Below are positions 40,601 to 56,022 of a stretch of 64,000 bases of DNA, in pieces. The notes beneath the pieces were generated by a model that saw only the letters and a program-made list of their open reading frames with translations, searched no databases and was not told where the DNA came from. Position numbers and translations under genes: made by a program. The DNA comes from Sweltsa coloradensis (lineage: Eukaryota > Arthropoda > Insecta > Plecoptera > Chloroperlidae): assembly GCA_024449915.1 (NCBI GenBank), contig JAMZAV010002016.1, positions 1-64,000 on the forward strand, in the 5' to 3' direction. Each line of letters begins with the position of its first letter. The first letter of the stretch is position 1.

Positions 40601-43600
40601 TGTCAGTTTATTTTCAATTTTCAGTTTTCGTCATTTTATATTTTAAGAATGTCAGTCTGGCAATAACATTTTTACAAATTTGCTGTTTTTGTATTTTTAA
40701 TATTGTAAATTTGTCATTTTCAGTTTTCAGTTTCACAGGCAACAGTTTCATTTCCTCAATTCGCTAGTTTTCGTCCTTTTAATATTGTCAGTTTGAAGGT
40801 TTGTCAGTTTTGTCAAAAACATTTTGGGGCAGGTTGTTGTTTGGTCATTTTATTTGTCAGTTGCATTGTCAGTTTTTCATTTTCACAGTGTTTACAGTTT
40901 GTTAGTTTATTTGACATATTAAAGATACACAGTTGACAGTTTGTCAGATTGTCAGATTACAAATTTGCACCGTTTTTCACAATGACAGTTTGCCTTTTTT
41001 CAGATTTCACATATTGCGCAGAATGACAGTTTGCTCAGTTAGTTTTATATTGACATATTGCACAGAAATGCACAGTTTGCAGTTTTGTTAGTCAATTGTC
41101 AGTTTGCACATATTGCACAGATGCACAGTTTGTTATATTACACAAAATTTCACAGAATGCACAGTTTGCACGTTTTTAGTTTTGTCAAACGTCATATTCT
41201 ACATATTGCGCAGATGCGAAGTTTGCACAGATTGTCAGTTTGTTAGTTATTGTCATTTTATTTTTCAATTTCAGTTTTCGTCATTTTGATTTGTAAGAAT
41301 GTCAGTCTGGCAAAAACATTTTGCAGTTTGCTGTTTTGTCATTTTTTTTATTGTAAATTGTCTTTTTTCAGTTTTTTTTCACAGTTGACAGTATATTTGT
41401 CAATTTGCTAGTTTTCGTCTTTTAATTGGGCAATTTGAAAGGTTTTTTCAGTTTTTTCAAAAACATTTTGTCGGTTGTTCTTTTAGTCATTTTCACATTG
41501 TAAGTTGGTCAGTTTGTCAGATGTTTATTTTCACAGTTTGACAGTTTGTTAGATTGTTATATTGCACATATTGCAAAGAATACACAGTTTCACGTTTGTC
41601 AGATTGTCAGAATTTCAAATTGCACAGTTTGCACAATTTACAGTTTGCCTTTTTTTAGATTGCAACATATTGGCATAATGCACAGTTGCTCAGTTATTTG
41701 GTCATATTGCACATATTGCACAGAATGCACAGTTTGACAGTTTAATTCGTTCAGAATTTTCATATTTCACATATAGACAGATGCACAGTTTGTCAGTTTC
41801 TTCAGATTGTCAGAATACAAATTTTGCACAGAATGCACAGTTTGCACCCAAATTTTACAGTTTGTCTTTTTCAGATTGGAGTTAGTGCGAGAATGCACAT
41901 TTCACAGTTTGTTTTGTTTGTTAGTCGTCATATTCTACATATTGCCAGAGTGCGAAGTTTTTCACAGATTGTCAGTTTGTTAGTATATTGTCAGTTTTAT
42001 TTTGTCAATTTGCTAGTTTTCGTCATTGATATTGTAAGAAAAATCAGTTGTCAATAACATTTTTTTAGTTTGCTGTTTTAGTCATTTTCAATGTAAGTTG
42101 TCAATTGTCATTCATTTCACAGTTTGCAGATCATTTGCCACATTTTTCTAGTTTCGTCAGGTACATATTGTCACTTTGTCAGTTTGTCAATTGCATTGAG
42201 TTAGTTTGTTAGATTTATTCATTACCATATTGTCAGATTGTCATTTTGTCACTTTTTCATTTTCACGTCAGTTTTTCAGTTTCATTTTTAAATTTCTAGT
42301 TTTCGCAGTTTTAATATTGTCAAATTTGAGGTTGTCAGTTTGCGAAGAATTTTGACAGGGTTGTTCGTTTTAGTCATTTAAAATTGTCCCGTTGTTTTGT
42401 CAGTTTTCATTTTTAAAGTTTGCCCGTTGTAGATTGTTATATTTCACATATTGCAAAAGTATACACAGTTTGCTCAGTTTGTCAGATTGTCTGAATACAA
42501 ATTTTTCACAAGTTGCACAATTTGACAGTTTTCCTTTTTTTAAAATTGCACATTTGCGCATAATGCACAGTTTGCCTCAGTTAGTCGTCATATTGCTCAT
42601 ATTGCGCAGAATGCACAGGGTTTGCACAGTATGTTTGTCATATTGCTCATATTGCACAGAATGCACAGTTTGCCAGTATGTTGTCATATGTCATTGCACG
42701 AGCACAGTTTGCCCCAGTTTTGACTTTTTTAGATTGCAGTTGCAATATTGACAGAATGCACAGTTTGCCAGTTTTACTTCGTCAGAATGTCAGTGCTTAC
42801 ATATTGCGTAGAATGCACATTTTGCACAGTTTGCACAATTTATCACTTTTTTAGATTGTCAGATTACACTTATTGAACAAAATGCACAGTTTGCACAGTT
42901 TGTCACTTTATCAGATTGTCTGTTTGTACAGTTTGTAACTTTTTCAGATTGTCAGTTTGCACAAATGCACAGAATGTCCAGTTTGCACAGTTTTTGTACC
43001 TCAGTTTGTCAGATTGCACATTTGCGCAGAATGCACAGTAGCACGTTTGTTTAGTTTGATAGTTTGTTATATTGACAGTTTTATTTTTTCAATGATATTG
43101 TAAGAATGTCAGTCTGGCAATAACATTGAGTTAGTTTGTTAGATTTAGTTTTACCATATTGTTCATTGTCATTTTGTCACTTTTTCATTTTCACAGTTTG
43201 ACAGTTTGTTAGATTGTTATATTGCACATATTGCAAAGAATACACAGTTTGCAGTTTTTGTTAGTCAGATTGTCAGTTTGCACATATTGCACAGAATGCA
43301 CAGTTTGTTATATTACACAAATTGCACAGAATGCACAGTTTGCACAGATTGTTAGTGTGTCAGATCGTCATATTCTACATATTGCGCAGAGTGCGAAGTT
43401 TGCACAGATTGTCAGTTTGTTAGTATATTGTCAGTTTTATTTTTTCAATTTTCTAGTTTTTGTCATTTTGATATTGTAAAAAATGTCAGTCTGGGAATAA
43501 CATTTTGTCAGTTTGCTTGTTTTTGTCAATTTTTTATATTGTAAATTTGTCTTTTTGTCAGTTTTTCATTTTCACAGTTTGACAGTATTATTTTGTCAAT

Positions 43601-46600
43601 TTGCTAGTTTTCGTCCTTTTAATATTGTCAATTTGAAGGTTGTCAGTTTTTTCAAAACATTTGTCAGGTTGTTTTGTTTAGTCATTTTTTATTGTCCCGT
43701 TTGTTTATTGTCAGTTTTTTCATTTTCACAGTTTGACAGTTTGTAGTTGTTATATTGCACATATTGCAAAGAATGCACAGTTTGCAGTTTTTGTTAGTCA
43801 TTGTCAGTTTGCACATATTGCACAGAATGCACAGTTTGTCAGTTTTCAGATTGTTTAAATACAAATTTTGCACAAAAATGCACAGTTTGCCAATTTGACA
43901 GTTGTCTTTTTCAGATTGGACTAGTGCGCAGAATGCACAGTTTACACAAATTTGTCGTTTATGTTAGATCGTTTATATTCTACATATTGCGCAGAGTGCG
44001 AAGTTTGCACAGATTGTTAGTTTGCTTGTTTTAGTCATTTTCATATTGTAAGTTTGTCAATTTGTCAGTTTTTCATTTTCACAGTTTGACAGTATCATTT
44101 TGCCAATTTGCTAGTTTTCGTTAGGTACATATTGTCAGTTTGTCAGTTTGTCAATTACATTGAGTTAGTTTGTAAGATTTATTCATTACCATATTGTCAG
44201 ATTGTCATTTTGTCAGTTTTTCTTTTTTCACAGTCAGTTTGACAGTTTCATTTTCTAAATTTGCTAGTTTTCGTCAGTTTAATATTGTCAGTTTGAAGGT
44301 TTGTCAGTTTGTCGAAGACATTTTTTGACAGTTGTTTGTTTTAGTCATTTTATATTGTCAGTTTGTTATTTTTTCAGTTGTCATTTTAAAGTTTGCCCTT
44401 TGTTAGATGTTTATTTGCACATATTGCAAAGTTACACAGTTTCTCAGTTTGCAGATGCTGAATACAATTTTTCACAGTTTGCACAATTTGACAGTTTTCC
44501 TTTTTTTTAGATTGCACATATGCGCATAATGCACAGTTTGCTCAGTATGTTTGTCATATTGCTCATATTGCACAGAATGCACAGTTTGCACAGTTTGTGA
44601 CTTTTTCAGATTGTCAGTTTGCACATATTGCACAGAATGCACAGTTTACACAGTTTGTCAGTTTGATAGTTTGTTATATTGCACATATTGCGCAGAATGC
44701 ACAGTTTGCACAGATTGTTAGTGTGTCAGATCGTCATATTCTACATATTGCGCAGAGTGCAAAGTTTGCACAGATTGTCAGTTTGTTAGTATATTGTCAG
44801 TTTTATTTTTTCAATTTTCTAGTTTTCGTCATTTTGATATTGTAAGAATGTCAGTCTGGCAATAACATTTTGACAGTTTGCTTGTTTTTGTCATTTTTTA
44901 ATATTGTAAATTTGTCATTTTTTCAGTTTTTCAGTTTCACAGTTTGACAGTATCATTTTGTCAATTTGCTAGTTTTCGTCAGGTACATATTGTCACTTTG
45001 TCAGTTTGTCGATTACATTGTGTTAGTTTGTTAGATTTAGTTTTACCATATTTGTTGATTGTCATTTTGTCAGTTTTTCATTTTCACAGGCAACAGTTTC
45101 ATTTCCTCAATTCGCTAGTTTTCGTCCTTTTAATATTGTCAGTTTGAAGGTTTGTCAGTTTGTCAAAAACATTTTGTCAGGTTGTTCGTTTTGGTCATTT
45201 TATATTGTCAGTTTGTCATTTTGTCAGTTTGCACATATTGCGCAGAATGCACAGTTTGCTCAGTTAGTTTTTCATATTGCACATATTGCACAGAATGCAC
45301 AGTTTGCACAGATTGTTAGTGTGTCAGATCGTCATATTCTACATATTGCGCAGAGTGCGAAGTTTGCACAGATTGTCAGTTTGTTAGTATATTGTCAGTT
45401 TTATTTTTTCAATTTTCTAGTTTTCGTCATTTTGAATTGTTTAAAAATGTCAGTCTGGCATAAAATTTTGTCATTGCTGTTTTTGTCAATTTTTTATATT
45501 GTAAATTTGTCTTTTTGTCAGTTTTTCCCTTTTCACATTTACAGTATTATTTTGTCAATTTGCTTAGTTTTCGTCAGGTAAATATTGTCACTTTGTCAGT
45601 TTGTCAATTGCATTGAGTTAGTTTGTTAGATTTATTCATTACCATATTGTCAGATTGTTCATTTTGTCACTTTTTCATTTTCAGTTTGACGTTTCAATTT
45701 GTCAATTTTCTAGTTTCGTCCTTTTAATATTTTCAATTTGAAGGTTTGTCAGTTTGTCAAAAACATTTTGTCAGGTTGTTCGTTTAGTATTTATATTTTC
45801 AGTTTGTCATTTTGTCAGTTTGTCATTTCACGTTTGACAGTTTTAGATTGTTTTATTGCACAATTGAAAGATAACAGTTTGCACAGTTTGTCAGATTGTC
45901 AGAATACAAATTTTGCCACATATAGCACAGAATGCACAGTTTGTCAGTTTGTCAGATTGTCAGAATACAAATTTTGCACAGAATGCACAGTTTGCACAAT
46001 TTGACAGTTTGTCTTTTTTCAGATTGGACTTAGTGCGCAGAATGCACAGTTTACACAGTTTGTCTGTATGTTAGATCGTCATATTTACATATTGCCGCAG
46101 AGTGCGAGTTTCCAGATTGTCAGTTTGTTTTGTATATTGTAAGAATATCAGTTTGTCAATAACATTTTGTTAGTTTGTAGTTGTCAATTGCATTGAGTTA
46201 GTTTGTTAAATTTATTCATTACCATATTGTCAGATTGTCATTTTGTCAGTTTTTCTTTTTCACAGTCAGTTTGACAGTTTCATTTTCTAAATTTGCTAGT
46301 TTTCGTCAGTTTAATATTGTCAGTTTGAAGGTTTGTCAGTTTGTCGAAGACATTTTTGACAGGTTGCTTTTAGTCATTTTTATTGTCAGTTTTTTTTTTT
46401 GTCAGTTTGTCTTTTTAAAGTTTGCCAGTTGTTAGATTGTTATATTCAATATTGCAAAGATACACAGTTTGCTCAGTTTGTTTAGATTGTTGAATACAAT
46501 TTTGCACAGTTTGCACAATTGACAGTTTCCTTTTTTTAAGATGCAAATTTGGGATAATGCACCCGTTGCTCAGTTTGTCTGTCTATTGCTCATATTGCGC

Positions 46601-49600
46601 AGAATGAAATTTGCACAGTTTGTTTGTTTTTATATTGCTCATATTGCAAGAATGCCAGTTTGCACAGTTTTGTCATATTGCACATATTGCACAGATGCAC
46701 AGTTTGCACAGTTTGTATTTTTCAGATTGTCAGTTTGCACATTTGCACAGAATGCAGTTTGCACAGTTTTCTTCGTAGAATGTCAGTGCTTACAATTGCG
46801 TGAAGCACATTTTGCACAGTTTGCACAATTTATCACTTTTTAATGTCAGTACACTTATTGACAAAATGCACAGTTTGCACAGTTTGTCACTTTATCAGAT
46901 TGTTTTTGCCCAGTTGTAACTTTTTCAGATTGTCGTTTGCACATATTTCACAGAATGACGTTTGCACAGTTTTTAAATACGTCAGTTTCAGATTGCACAT
47001 ATTGCGCAGAATGCACAGTATGCACATTTGTCAGTTTGTAGTTTGTTAATTGCACATATTGGCCCGAATGCACAGTTTGCACAGTTTATTCGTCAGATAG
47101 TTAGATGCACAAATTTCACATAATGCACAGTTTTGCAAGTTTGCAGTTTGATAGTATGTTATATTGACAAAATTTCACAGAATGCACGTTTTCCCGTTTT
47201 TTTGTCAGATGTCATTTCACATATTTCCAGAATGCCACCGTTTTTATTTTTAAATTGCAGTTTTTTTTTTAAACAGTTTGCATTTTTTTATTTTAAAAAT
47301 GTCATCTTTGGGAAAAATTTTTACGTTGTGTTTTTTTTTTTTTAAATTTTAAAATTTTCAATTTTTTTAGTTTTTCATTTAATTGAAGATCATTTTTCAA
47401 TTTCATTTTTTGACATTTGCCTTTTTTTTTTGTTATTTTTTAAATTTTTTTAAAATTTGTTTTATTTGCATTTTCATTTTACAGTTTGACAGTTTCTTTT
47501 TCAAATTTTCTAGTTTTCGTCAGTACATATTTTCATTTTTCAGTTTTTTCATTATGGTTAGTTTTTAATTTATTTTACCATATTTTGATTGTCATTTTTT
47601 CATTTTTTTTTTCACAGGAAAATTTCATTTTCAAATTGCTAGTTTTTTTCCTTTTAAAATTTTCAGTTTGGGTTTTTCGTTTTTCAAAAAAATTTTAGGT
47701 TTTGTTTTTTTATTTTAAAATTTATTGTCATTTTGTCAGTTTTTTATTTTCACAGGCAGTTTTTAATTTTATTTCCTTTAAAAAAAAAAAAATTTGAAGT
47801 TTTTCAGTTTTTCAAAAAATTTTGCACGTTTTTTCAATTTGACAGTTGCCTTTTTTTTAGATGCAAATTTTTCCCGTGCCAGTTTTTTGTTGTTTTTTAT
47901 TGACATATTGCAAGAATCCAGTTTGAGGTTGTCAATTGTCAGTTTTTAAATTTGCACGTTTTTTTTCCCAAAATTTGACAGTTTGCCTTTTTTTTCAGAT
48001 GCACAATATGCGCAGAGGCAAGTTTGCCAATTTAGTTTTTAAAATTGCATTTTTTTTTTCAATTTTCAGTTTTCGTTTTTGTTTGTAAAAAATGTCGTTT
48101 TCAATAAAATTTTCCCCCTTTTTTTTTTGTCAAAATTGAAACCAGATTTTTTCAGTTTTTTACAGATTTTTTTTTGGGCAATTGTATTTTTATAAAAATT
48201 GCCGAGTTTTTCAAACAAGAGTTTTTTTAGATTATTTTAATATTCAGTTTTATTTTTTTAATTTTTTTTTTTCCATTTTTAATTTTTTGAATTTCAGTTT
48301 TGGCATACATTTTGTCAGTTTGCTTTTGGTTTTGTTTTTTTTAATTTAATTTTTTAAAAATTTTTTCTTTCTTTTTTCCTTTTTCATTTTCACAGTTTGA
48401 CAGTTTCATTTTGTCAATTTGCTAGTTTTCGTCCTTTTAATATTGTCAATTTGAAGGTTTGTCAGTTTGTCAAAAACATTTTGTCAGGTTGTTCGTTTTA
48501 GTCATTTTATATTGTCAGTTTGTCATTTTGTCAGTTTGTCATTTTCACAGTTTGACACAGTTTTTGTTAGTCAGTTTGTCAGTTTGCACATATTGCACAG
48601 AATGCACAGTTTGTCAGTTTGTCAGATTGTCAGAATACAAATTTTGCACAGAATGCACAGTTTTGCACAATTTGACAGTTTGTCTTTTTTCCAGATGGAC
48701 ATTAGTGCGAGAATGCAAGTTTTTACACAGTTTGTCTGTATGTTAGATCGTCATATTCTACATATTGCGCAGAGTGCGAAGTTTGCACAGATTGTCAGTT
48801 TGTTAGTATATTGTCAGTTTCATTTTGTCAATTTGCTAGTTTTCGTCAGTTTGATATTGTAAGAATATCAGTTTGTCAATAACATTTTGTTAGTTTGCTT
48901 GTTTTAGTCATTTTCATATTGTAAGTTTGTCATTTGTCAGTTTTTCATTTTCACAGTTTGACAGTTCATTTTGCCAATTTGCTAGTTTTCGTTAGGTACA
49001 TATTGTCAGTTTGTCAGTTTGTCAATTACATTGAGTTAGTTTGTTAGATTTATTCATTACCATATTGTCAGATTGTCATTTTGTCACTTTTTCATTTTCA
49101 CAGTTTGACAGTTTGTTAGATTGTTATATTGCACATATTGCAAAGTATACACAGTTTGCTCAGTTTGTCAGATTGTCTGAATACAAATTTTGCACAGTTT
49201 GCACAATTTGACAGTTTTCCTTTTTTTAAGATTGCACATATTGCGCATAATGCACAGTTTGCTCAGTTAGTTGTCAATTCACAATTCATAAAGTTGTCGT
49301 AGTTTGTATTGCACATATTGCACAGATGCACAGTTTGCACAGTTTTTGTATTCGTCAGAATGTCAGTGCTTACATTTGCAGTGATGAATGTCATTTTGCA
49401 CAGTTTGCAAATTTTCACATTTTTTAGATTGTAGATTACACTTATTGAACAAAATGCACAGTTTGCACAGTTTGTATTTATCAGATTTCTTTTGCCACAG
49501 TTTGTACATTTTTCAGATTGTCAGTTTGCACATATTGCACAGATATTGCAGTTTGCACAGTTTAGTACATTCAGTTTGTCAGATTGCACTTGCAAATGCA

Positions 49601-52600
49601 CAGTATGCAAGTTTGTCAGTTTGATTAGTTTGTTTATATTGCACATATTGCGCGATGCACAGTTTTCAGTCTTTAGTTATGTCAGTTATGTTGATTGCAC
49701 AAAATTTTGTCAGGTTGTCTTGTCATTTTTATTGTCATTTGTATTTAGTTTGTCATTTTCACAGTTGACAGTTTGTCAGATTGTTATATTGCATATTGCA
49801 AGAATACACAGTTTGCACAGTTTGTCAGATTGTAGATTAAAATTTTCACCGATTGCAATTTGACAGTTTGCCTTTTTTTAGATGCATATTGCGCAGAATC
49901 AGTTTGCTCATTTTTTTTATTGCACATTTGCATCAATCCAGTTTCAGTTTTTGTAGTCAGATTGTCTTTCACATATTGCACAGAATGCACAGTTTGTTAT
50001 TTACAATTGCACAGAATGCACAGTTTGACAGATTGTTAGTGTGTCAGTTCGATATTCTTCATTCAGAGTGCGAAGTTTGCACGATTGTCATTTTGTAATA
50101 TTGTCAGTTTTTTTTTTCATTTTCTAGTTTCGTCATTTTGTATTGTAGAATGTCAGTCTGAATAACATTTTGTCAGTTTGCTTGGTTTTACCATATTGTT
50201 CATTGTCATTTTGTCAGTTTGTCATTTTCACAGTTTGACAGTTTGTTAGATTGTTATATTGCACATATTGCAAAGAATACACAGTTTGCACAGTTTGTCA
50301 GATTGTCAGAATACAAATTTTGCACAGTTTGCACAATTTGACAGTTTGCCTTTTTTCAGATTGCACATATCACGAATGCACAGTTTTGCACAGTTTTCGT
50401 TCTCAATGTTCAAATTGCTATTTGCCAGAATCGCAGTTTGCACAGTTTAAATGCGTCAGAATGTCATATTGCACATATCAGAATGCACATTTGCATTTGT
50501 CAGTTTGTCAAATACAAATTTTGCACAGAATGCACAGTTTGCACAATTTCAGTTTGTCTTTTTTAGATTGGATCTTAGTGCAGAATACAGTTTTAACATT
50601 TGCTGTTTGTCAGTTCATATTTACATATTGCGCAGAGTGCAAGTTTGCACAGATGTCAGTTTTAGTTATTGTCAGTTTGCATTTTGTCAATTGCTAGTTT
50701 TCATTGTCATTTTGATATTTAAATATCAGTTTGTCAATAATTTTTTAGTTTGCTTGTTTTAGTCATTTTCATATTGTAAGTTTCATATTTGTCACTTTTT
50801 CATTTTCACAGTTTGACAGTTTCATTTTGTCAATTTGCTAGTTTTCGTCACGTACATATTGTCAGTTTGTCAGTTTGTCAATTACATTGTTTTTTTAAGA
50901 TTATTTACCATATTGTCAGATTGTCTTTTGTCAGTTTTCTTTTCAAGTCAGTTCAGTTTCATTTTCTTTGCTAGTTTGTCAGTTTAATTGTAGTTTGAAG
51001 TTTGTCAGTTTGTCGAAGACATTTTTGACAGGTTGTTCTTTAGCAGTTTTATATTTCAGTTTGTTATTTTGTCAGTTTGTCATTTTAAAGTTTGCCAGTT
51101 TGTAGTTGTTATATTGCACATATTGAAGATACACAGTTTTGCTCAGTTTGTCAGATTGTTGCATCATAATTTTGCACAGTTTGCACAATTTGACAGTTTC
51201 CTTTTTTTAAGATTGCAATATTGGCATAATGCACAGTTTGCTCAGTATAGTCTGTCATTTGCTCATATTGCCAAATGCACAGTTTGCACATTGTTTGTCA
51301 TATTGCTCATATTGCACAGAATGCACAGTTTACATATGTTTGTCATATGTCATATTCACAGAATGCACAGTTTGCACAGTTTTGCATTTGCATTTGATCA
51401 GTTTCATAGTTTCAATATTGCACAGAATGCACAGTTTGCACAGTTTTTCATATCTTTGCTAAATGTCAGTTTCAATTGTTGCATTTGCACATTTGCACAT
51501 TTGCACAGTTTTTCATGTTTAATTGTATTCACTATTGCTATATTGAAAATGCCCGTTTGCACAGTTTGTAATTGTATATTGTCATATTGCCATGAATGCA
51601 CTTTGTCAGTTTTGTCATTTGCACATATTGCACAGAATGCACAGTTTGCACTTGTTTAATTTGTTTTGTCAGATTGCACATTTGCATTGCAATTGCACAG
51701 TATGCACAGTTTACAGTTTGTATTAGTTCTATTCAATATCTGCGCAGAATGCACAAGTTTGCACATGTTTTTTGATTGTTATTCAGATGCATTGTCAGAT
51801 TTGCATTTGCTCATTCAGATCACATTTGCTCAGTTATTGTCATTTGCATTGCCAATTTATTGTTATGTTATTGCCAATTGCAGAATGCACAGTTTGACGT
51901 ATTGTTAGTTGTCAGATTGTCATATGATCTCAATTGCTCAAATTGTTTGTCATTTCAGTTTGTATACGTATTGTCAGTTTATTTTTTGTCATATTGCAGA
52001 TTCGCACAGTTTGCATAGTTTGTCAGTTCATTTGCAAACATTGCCAGTATTGTCAGATTATTTGTGTCATTTAATTTGCAATTTGCTCATTTTTCAATGC
52101 AGTTTTCAGATTCACAGTTTGCAGTCATTTGTCAATTTGTAGTTCAGAATGCACATTTGCACGTTAGTTGTCATATTTTATTCCCGATTGCATGAGCTCA
52201 GTTTTGTCATTATTCTAATTGATTCGATGCAAGTTTGCACAGTTTGTCATATTTCATATTCACAGTTTCACAGTTTCAGTTTTGTCAATTTGCTATTTTC
52301 GAATCACGTATGCACAGTTTCCAGTTTGTTGTCTATTTTTCAGAATGCACAGTTTAGTAGTTTTATTTGTTTACATATTGTCGACATTTGCATTTGACAG
52401 TTTGACATTTCATTTTTAATGTACATTTGCAAATATTTGCTCATTAGTTTGTCATATTGCTCATTGCTCAGAATGATAGTTTGCAAGGTTTGTCATATTG
52501 TGCAAATGCAACATTTGACAGTTTTGTCATTTTGTCATTTTCAATATTGCTCACAGTTTGTCATTTTTGTCATATTGCAGAATGCACATTTGCCATTTTT

Positions 52601-55600
52601 GTCATATTGTACATATTGCCAATGCTTTGCAGTTGTTATATTGCATATTGCAAAATTCACAGTTTGCACAGTTTGTCTAGTTGCATATGTCATTGCCAGA
52701 ATAGTTTGCCAGTTTTGCAATTGACAGTTTGCCTATTTGTCAATTGCACATATTGCGCAGAATGCACAGTTTGCTCAGTTAGTTTTCATATTGCATCATA
52801 TTGCCTATATTGCACAGTTTGCCAGTTTGTTGTCAGATTGTCGTTTGTCATATTGCATCAATGCACAGTTTGTATATTCACATTTGCCATTAATGCACAG
52901 TTTGCACAGATTGTAGTTGCAATTGCTCATATTGCTACTATTGCGCAGATTGCATTTGCACAATTGTTTCACGTTGTTGTCATATTGTTCTATTTTGCCA
53001 AAGCACAGTTTCCTTAGTTTTGTCATATTGCATATTGCAGAATGCCAGTTTGCAATCATTTTGTCATTTGCTTGTTTCAGTTTTATTTGATATGAATTTG
53101 TTATTTGCATATCAGATCTTTGCATTTTCAGTTGCATTTGCACAGTATTGTTGTCAATTTGCTAGTTGTTCTGTCAATATTGTCACTTTGCCAATGCAGT
53201 TTGCATATTGTGCATTTCAGTTTGCAGTTTGTAATTGTCTTATTGTACCATATTGCTCAATTGCTCATTTGTCATTTTCATTTGTCAATTGCACAGTTTG
53301 CCAGTCATTGTCATATTGAGTTTTGTCACGATCACATATTGATCAGTTTGTCAGTTTTGTCTTGCTCTATTGCCAGAAACAGTTTGTAGTTAGTTGTTTC
53401 ATTTCAATATTCGTAATGCCATTTGTTTAGTTTTCATTTGCCATATTCAGTTTGCACATTTTTGTTCATTTGAGTTTGTCAGTAAATGCCTTTGCCATTG
53501 TATTGTCAATTTGAGTCATTTGTAATTGCAGATGCAGATGCATATTGTCAGTTGTCATTTGTCATTAATATTGCACAGTTTGACAGTTTTCATTTTGTCA
53601 ATATTGACAGTAATTTCGTCTTTTGACATATTGCCAGAATGCATTTGACAGTTGTTTGTCAGTATTTGCAAAATGCACAGTTTGCTCAGTGTTGTTTGTA
53701 TATTATATATAGATCAGTTTGCTCAGTTTTTGTCATTTGTCATATTGCACAGATGACAGTTTGTAGATTGTTTATTGCCATATTGCAAGAATCACAGTTT
53801 GCACAGTTTGTCAGTTTGTCAAATCAATTTGCACAGTATTGCACATTTGACAGTTTTGTTTTTCAATTGCTCATATTGCGCAGATATGCACAGTTTGCTC
53901 TAGTTTTTGCATATTGCCATATTGCACAGAATGCACATTTGCCAGTTATTTGTCATATTGCTCAATTGCACAGTATTGCACAGTTGCCATAGTTTGCTAC
54001 CCTTTCAAATTGCACAGTTTGCCAGAATGTATATTGCACATATAGCAGAATGCACAGTTTGCTCAGTTTGGTAATGCTCAGTTTGTCAGAATCAATTTTG
54101 TCATAGTCATATTGCCATATTGCACAGATATGCACAGTTTGTCTTTTTTCAATTGATATTGCGCAGAATGCACAGTTTACACGTTAGTTTGTCTGTATTT
54201 CAAGAATGCACAGTTTGCACAGTTGTTGCATATGCCATATGCAGCATGACAGTTTGCTCAGTTTTGTCAGTATTGCTCATATTGCAGTGCATTCAGTTTT
54301 GTCATTTGCTATTTTGTCAGTTTGCAATTATTGTAATGACATATCAGTTGTCAAAACATTTGTAGTTGCTGTTTTAGTCATTTTCATATTGAAGTTTCAT
54401 TTTCAGTAGTTTGTCATATGCACAGTTTGACAGTATATTTGCCATTTGCTAGTTTTGATTAGTCACATATTGTCATTTATGCATTTGTCAATTACATAGT
54501 TAGTTGTCAAGTTATTCATTATGCATATTGCTCAGATTGTTTATGTAGTTTTCTTTTCAAGTCATTTTGCACAGTTTCATTTTCTGAATATTTGCAAGTT
54601 TTTCGTCAGTTTATATTGTCAAGTTTGCAGAAGTTTGTCAGTTTGTCGATATTGCACATTTGTATGCACAGGTTTGCTTCAGTTGTTATGTCATATTTTG
54701 CAGAATTGCACGTTTTGTTATTTGTCAGTTTGTCATATTTGCAAAGTTTGCCAGTTGTTGATTGTATATTGACATATTGCAAATTCACAGTTTGCTCAGT
54801 TTGTTTGTCATATTGCTCATATTGCACAGAATGCACAGTTTGCACAGTTTGTTTGTCATATTGCACATATTGCACAGAATGCACAGTTTGCTCAGTTAGT
54901 TTGTCATATTGCTCATATTGCACAGAATGCACAGTTTGCTCAGTTAGTTTGTCATATTGCACATATTGCGCATAATGCACAGTTTGCTCAGTTAGTTTGT
55001 CATTTTGCACATATTGCGCATAATGCAATTTGCCATTAGTTTGTCATTTGCACATATTCGACAGAATGCACAGTTGCACATTTTTGTCAATTGCTATATT
55101 GCCAGAAACATTTGCACAGTTTTTATTCAGTATTGCAATAGTTGGCATAATGCACAGTTTGCACAGTTTGTTTGTCATATTGCTCATATTGCACAGAATG
55201 CACATTTGCTCAGTTAGTTGTCATATTGCTCATATGCAAAATGCACAGTTTGCACAGTTGTGTCATATTGCTCATTTGCACAGAATGCAAGTTGCTCATT
55301 ATTTGTCAATTGCTCATGCACAGAAGCCGTTGTCAGTGTTTGTCATATGCACATATTGCGCAAAGCACAGTTTGCACAGTTTGTTGTAATGCTCATATGC
55401 ACAGAATGCACAGTTTGCAGTTTTAGTACGTCAGATGCAGTTGCACAATTGCCGAATGCACATTTGCGCATTTAGTACGTAGAATGTCATATTGAACAAT
55501 TACACAATGCACAGTTTGCAGTTTTCAGATTGTCAGATACAAATTTTGCACAGAGCACATTTGCCAATTGTTGCAATTGCACAATGCACAATGCAAGTTT

Positions 55601-56022
55601 GCCAATTTTGTCAGATTGAGATATTGCACAGAGCACATTGAACAGTTTGCCAGTTTGTAGTTTGTCAGATTTCAGATTGCACATATTACAATCACTTTGC
55701 ACAGTTAGTTCGCATTGTCATTGCACATATGCCAATGCACAGTTGCCAGTTTGTACTTTTTCAGTATGTGAGATAAATATTGCACAGACACAGTTGCACA
55801 TTTTAGTTCGTCAATGTCAGATGCAATATTGCGTGATGCACAGTTGCACAGTTTACACTGTGTGTCTTTGTCAATTGCACTATTTGCACAGAATGGAGAT
55901 TTGCACTTGTCAGATTGAAATTTTTGCCCAGAAGCACTTTTGCACAGATTTTTAGATTGTCAGATGTGTAGCACATATGAGTAAATTCCAGTTACACAGT
56001 TTGCTGTAGTCGGTCGCTTTCC
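40601..56022 (+). repeat. Satellite array, deletion-rich and patchy
   Basis: Still the same satellite, but most units have lost single bases (CACAGATGCACAG for CACAGAATGCACAG, GTCAATTGTCAG for GTCAGATTGTCAG), with some clean patches (43,200-43,480; 44,590-45,060; 48,380-49,150; 54,790-55,020). From about 51,200 to 55,100 the A-type words dominate, with very short spacing (TCATATTGCTCATATTGCAC). No gene. The pattern of change looks like base-calling or consensus error; see findings. Confidence 0.9.
46400..48370 (+). repeat. Most degraded, T-run-rich part of the array
   Basis: Satellite words fade into long T runs and TTTTCAGTTTTT-like sequence from about 47,150. They return abruptly at about 48,380 with clean CACAGTTTGACAGTTTCATT. 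The Phe-rich ORFs at 47133-47698 come from this. Confidence 0.75.
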
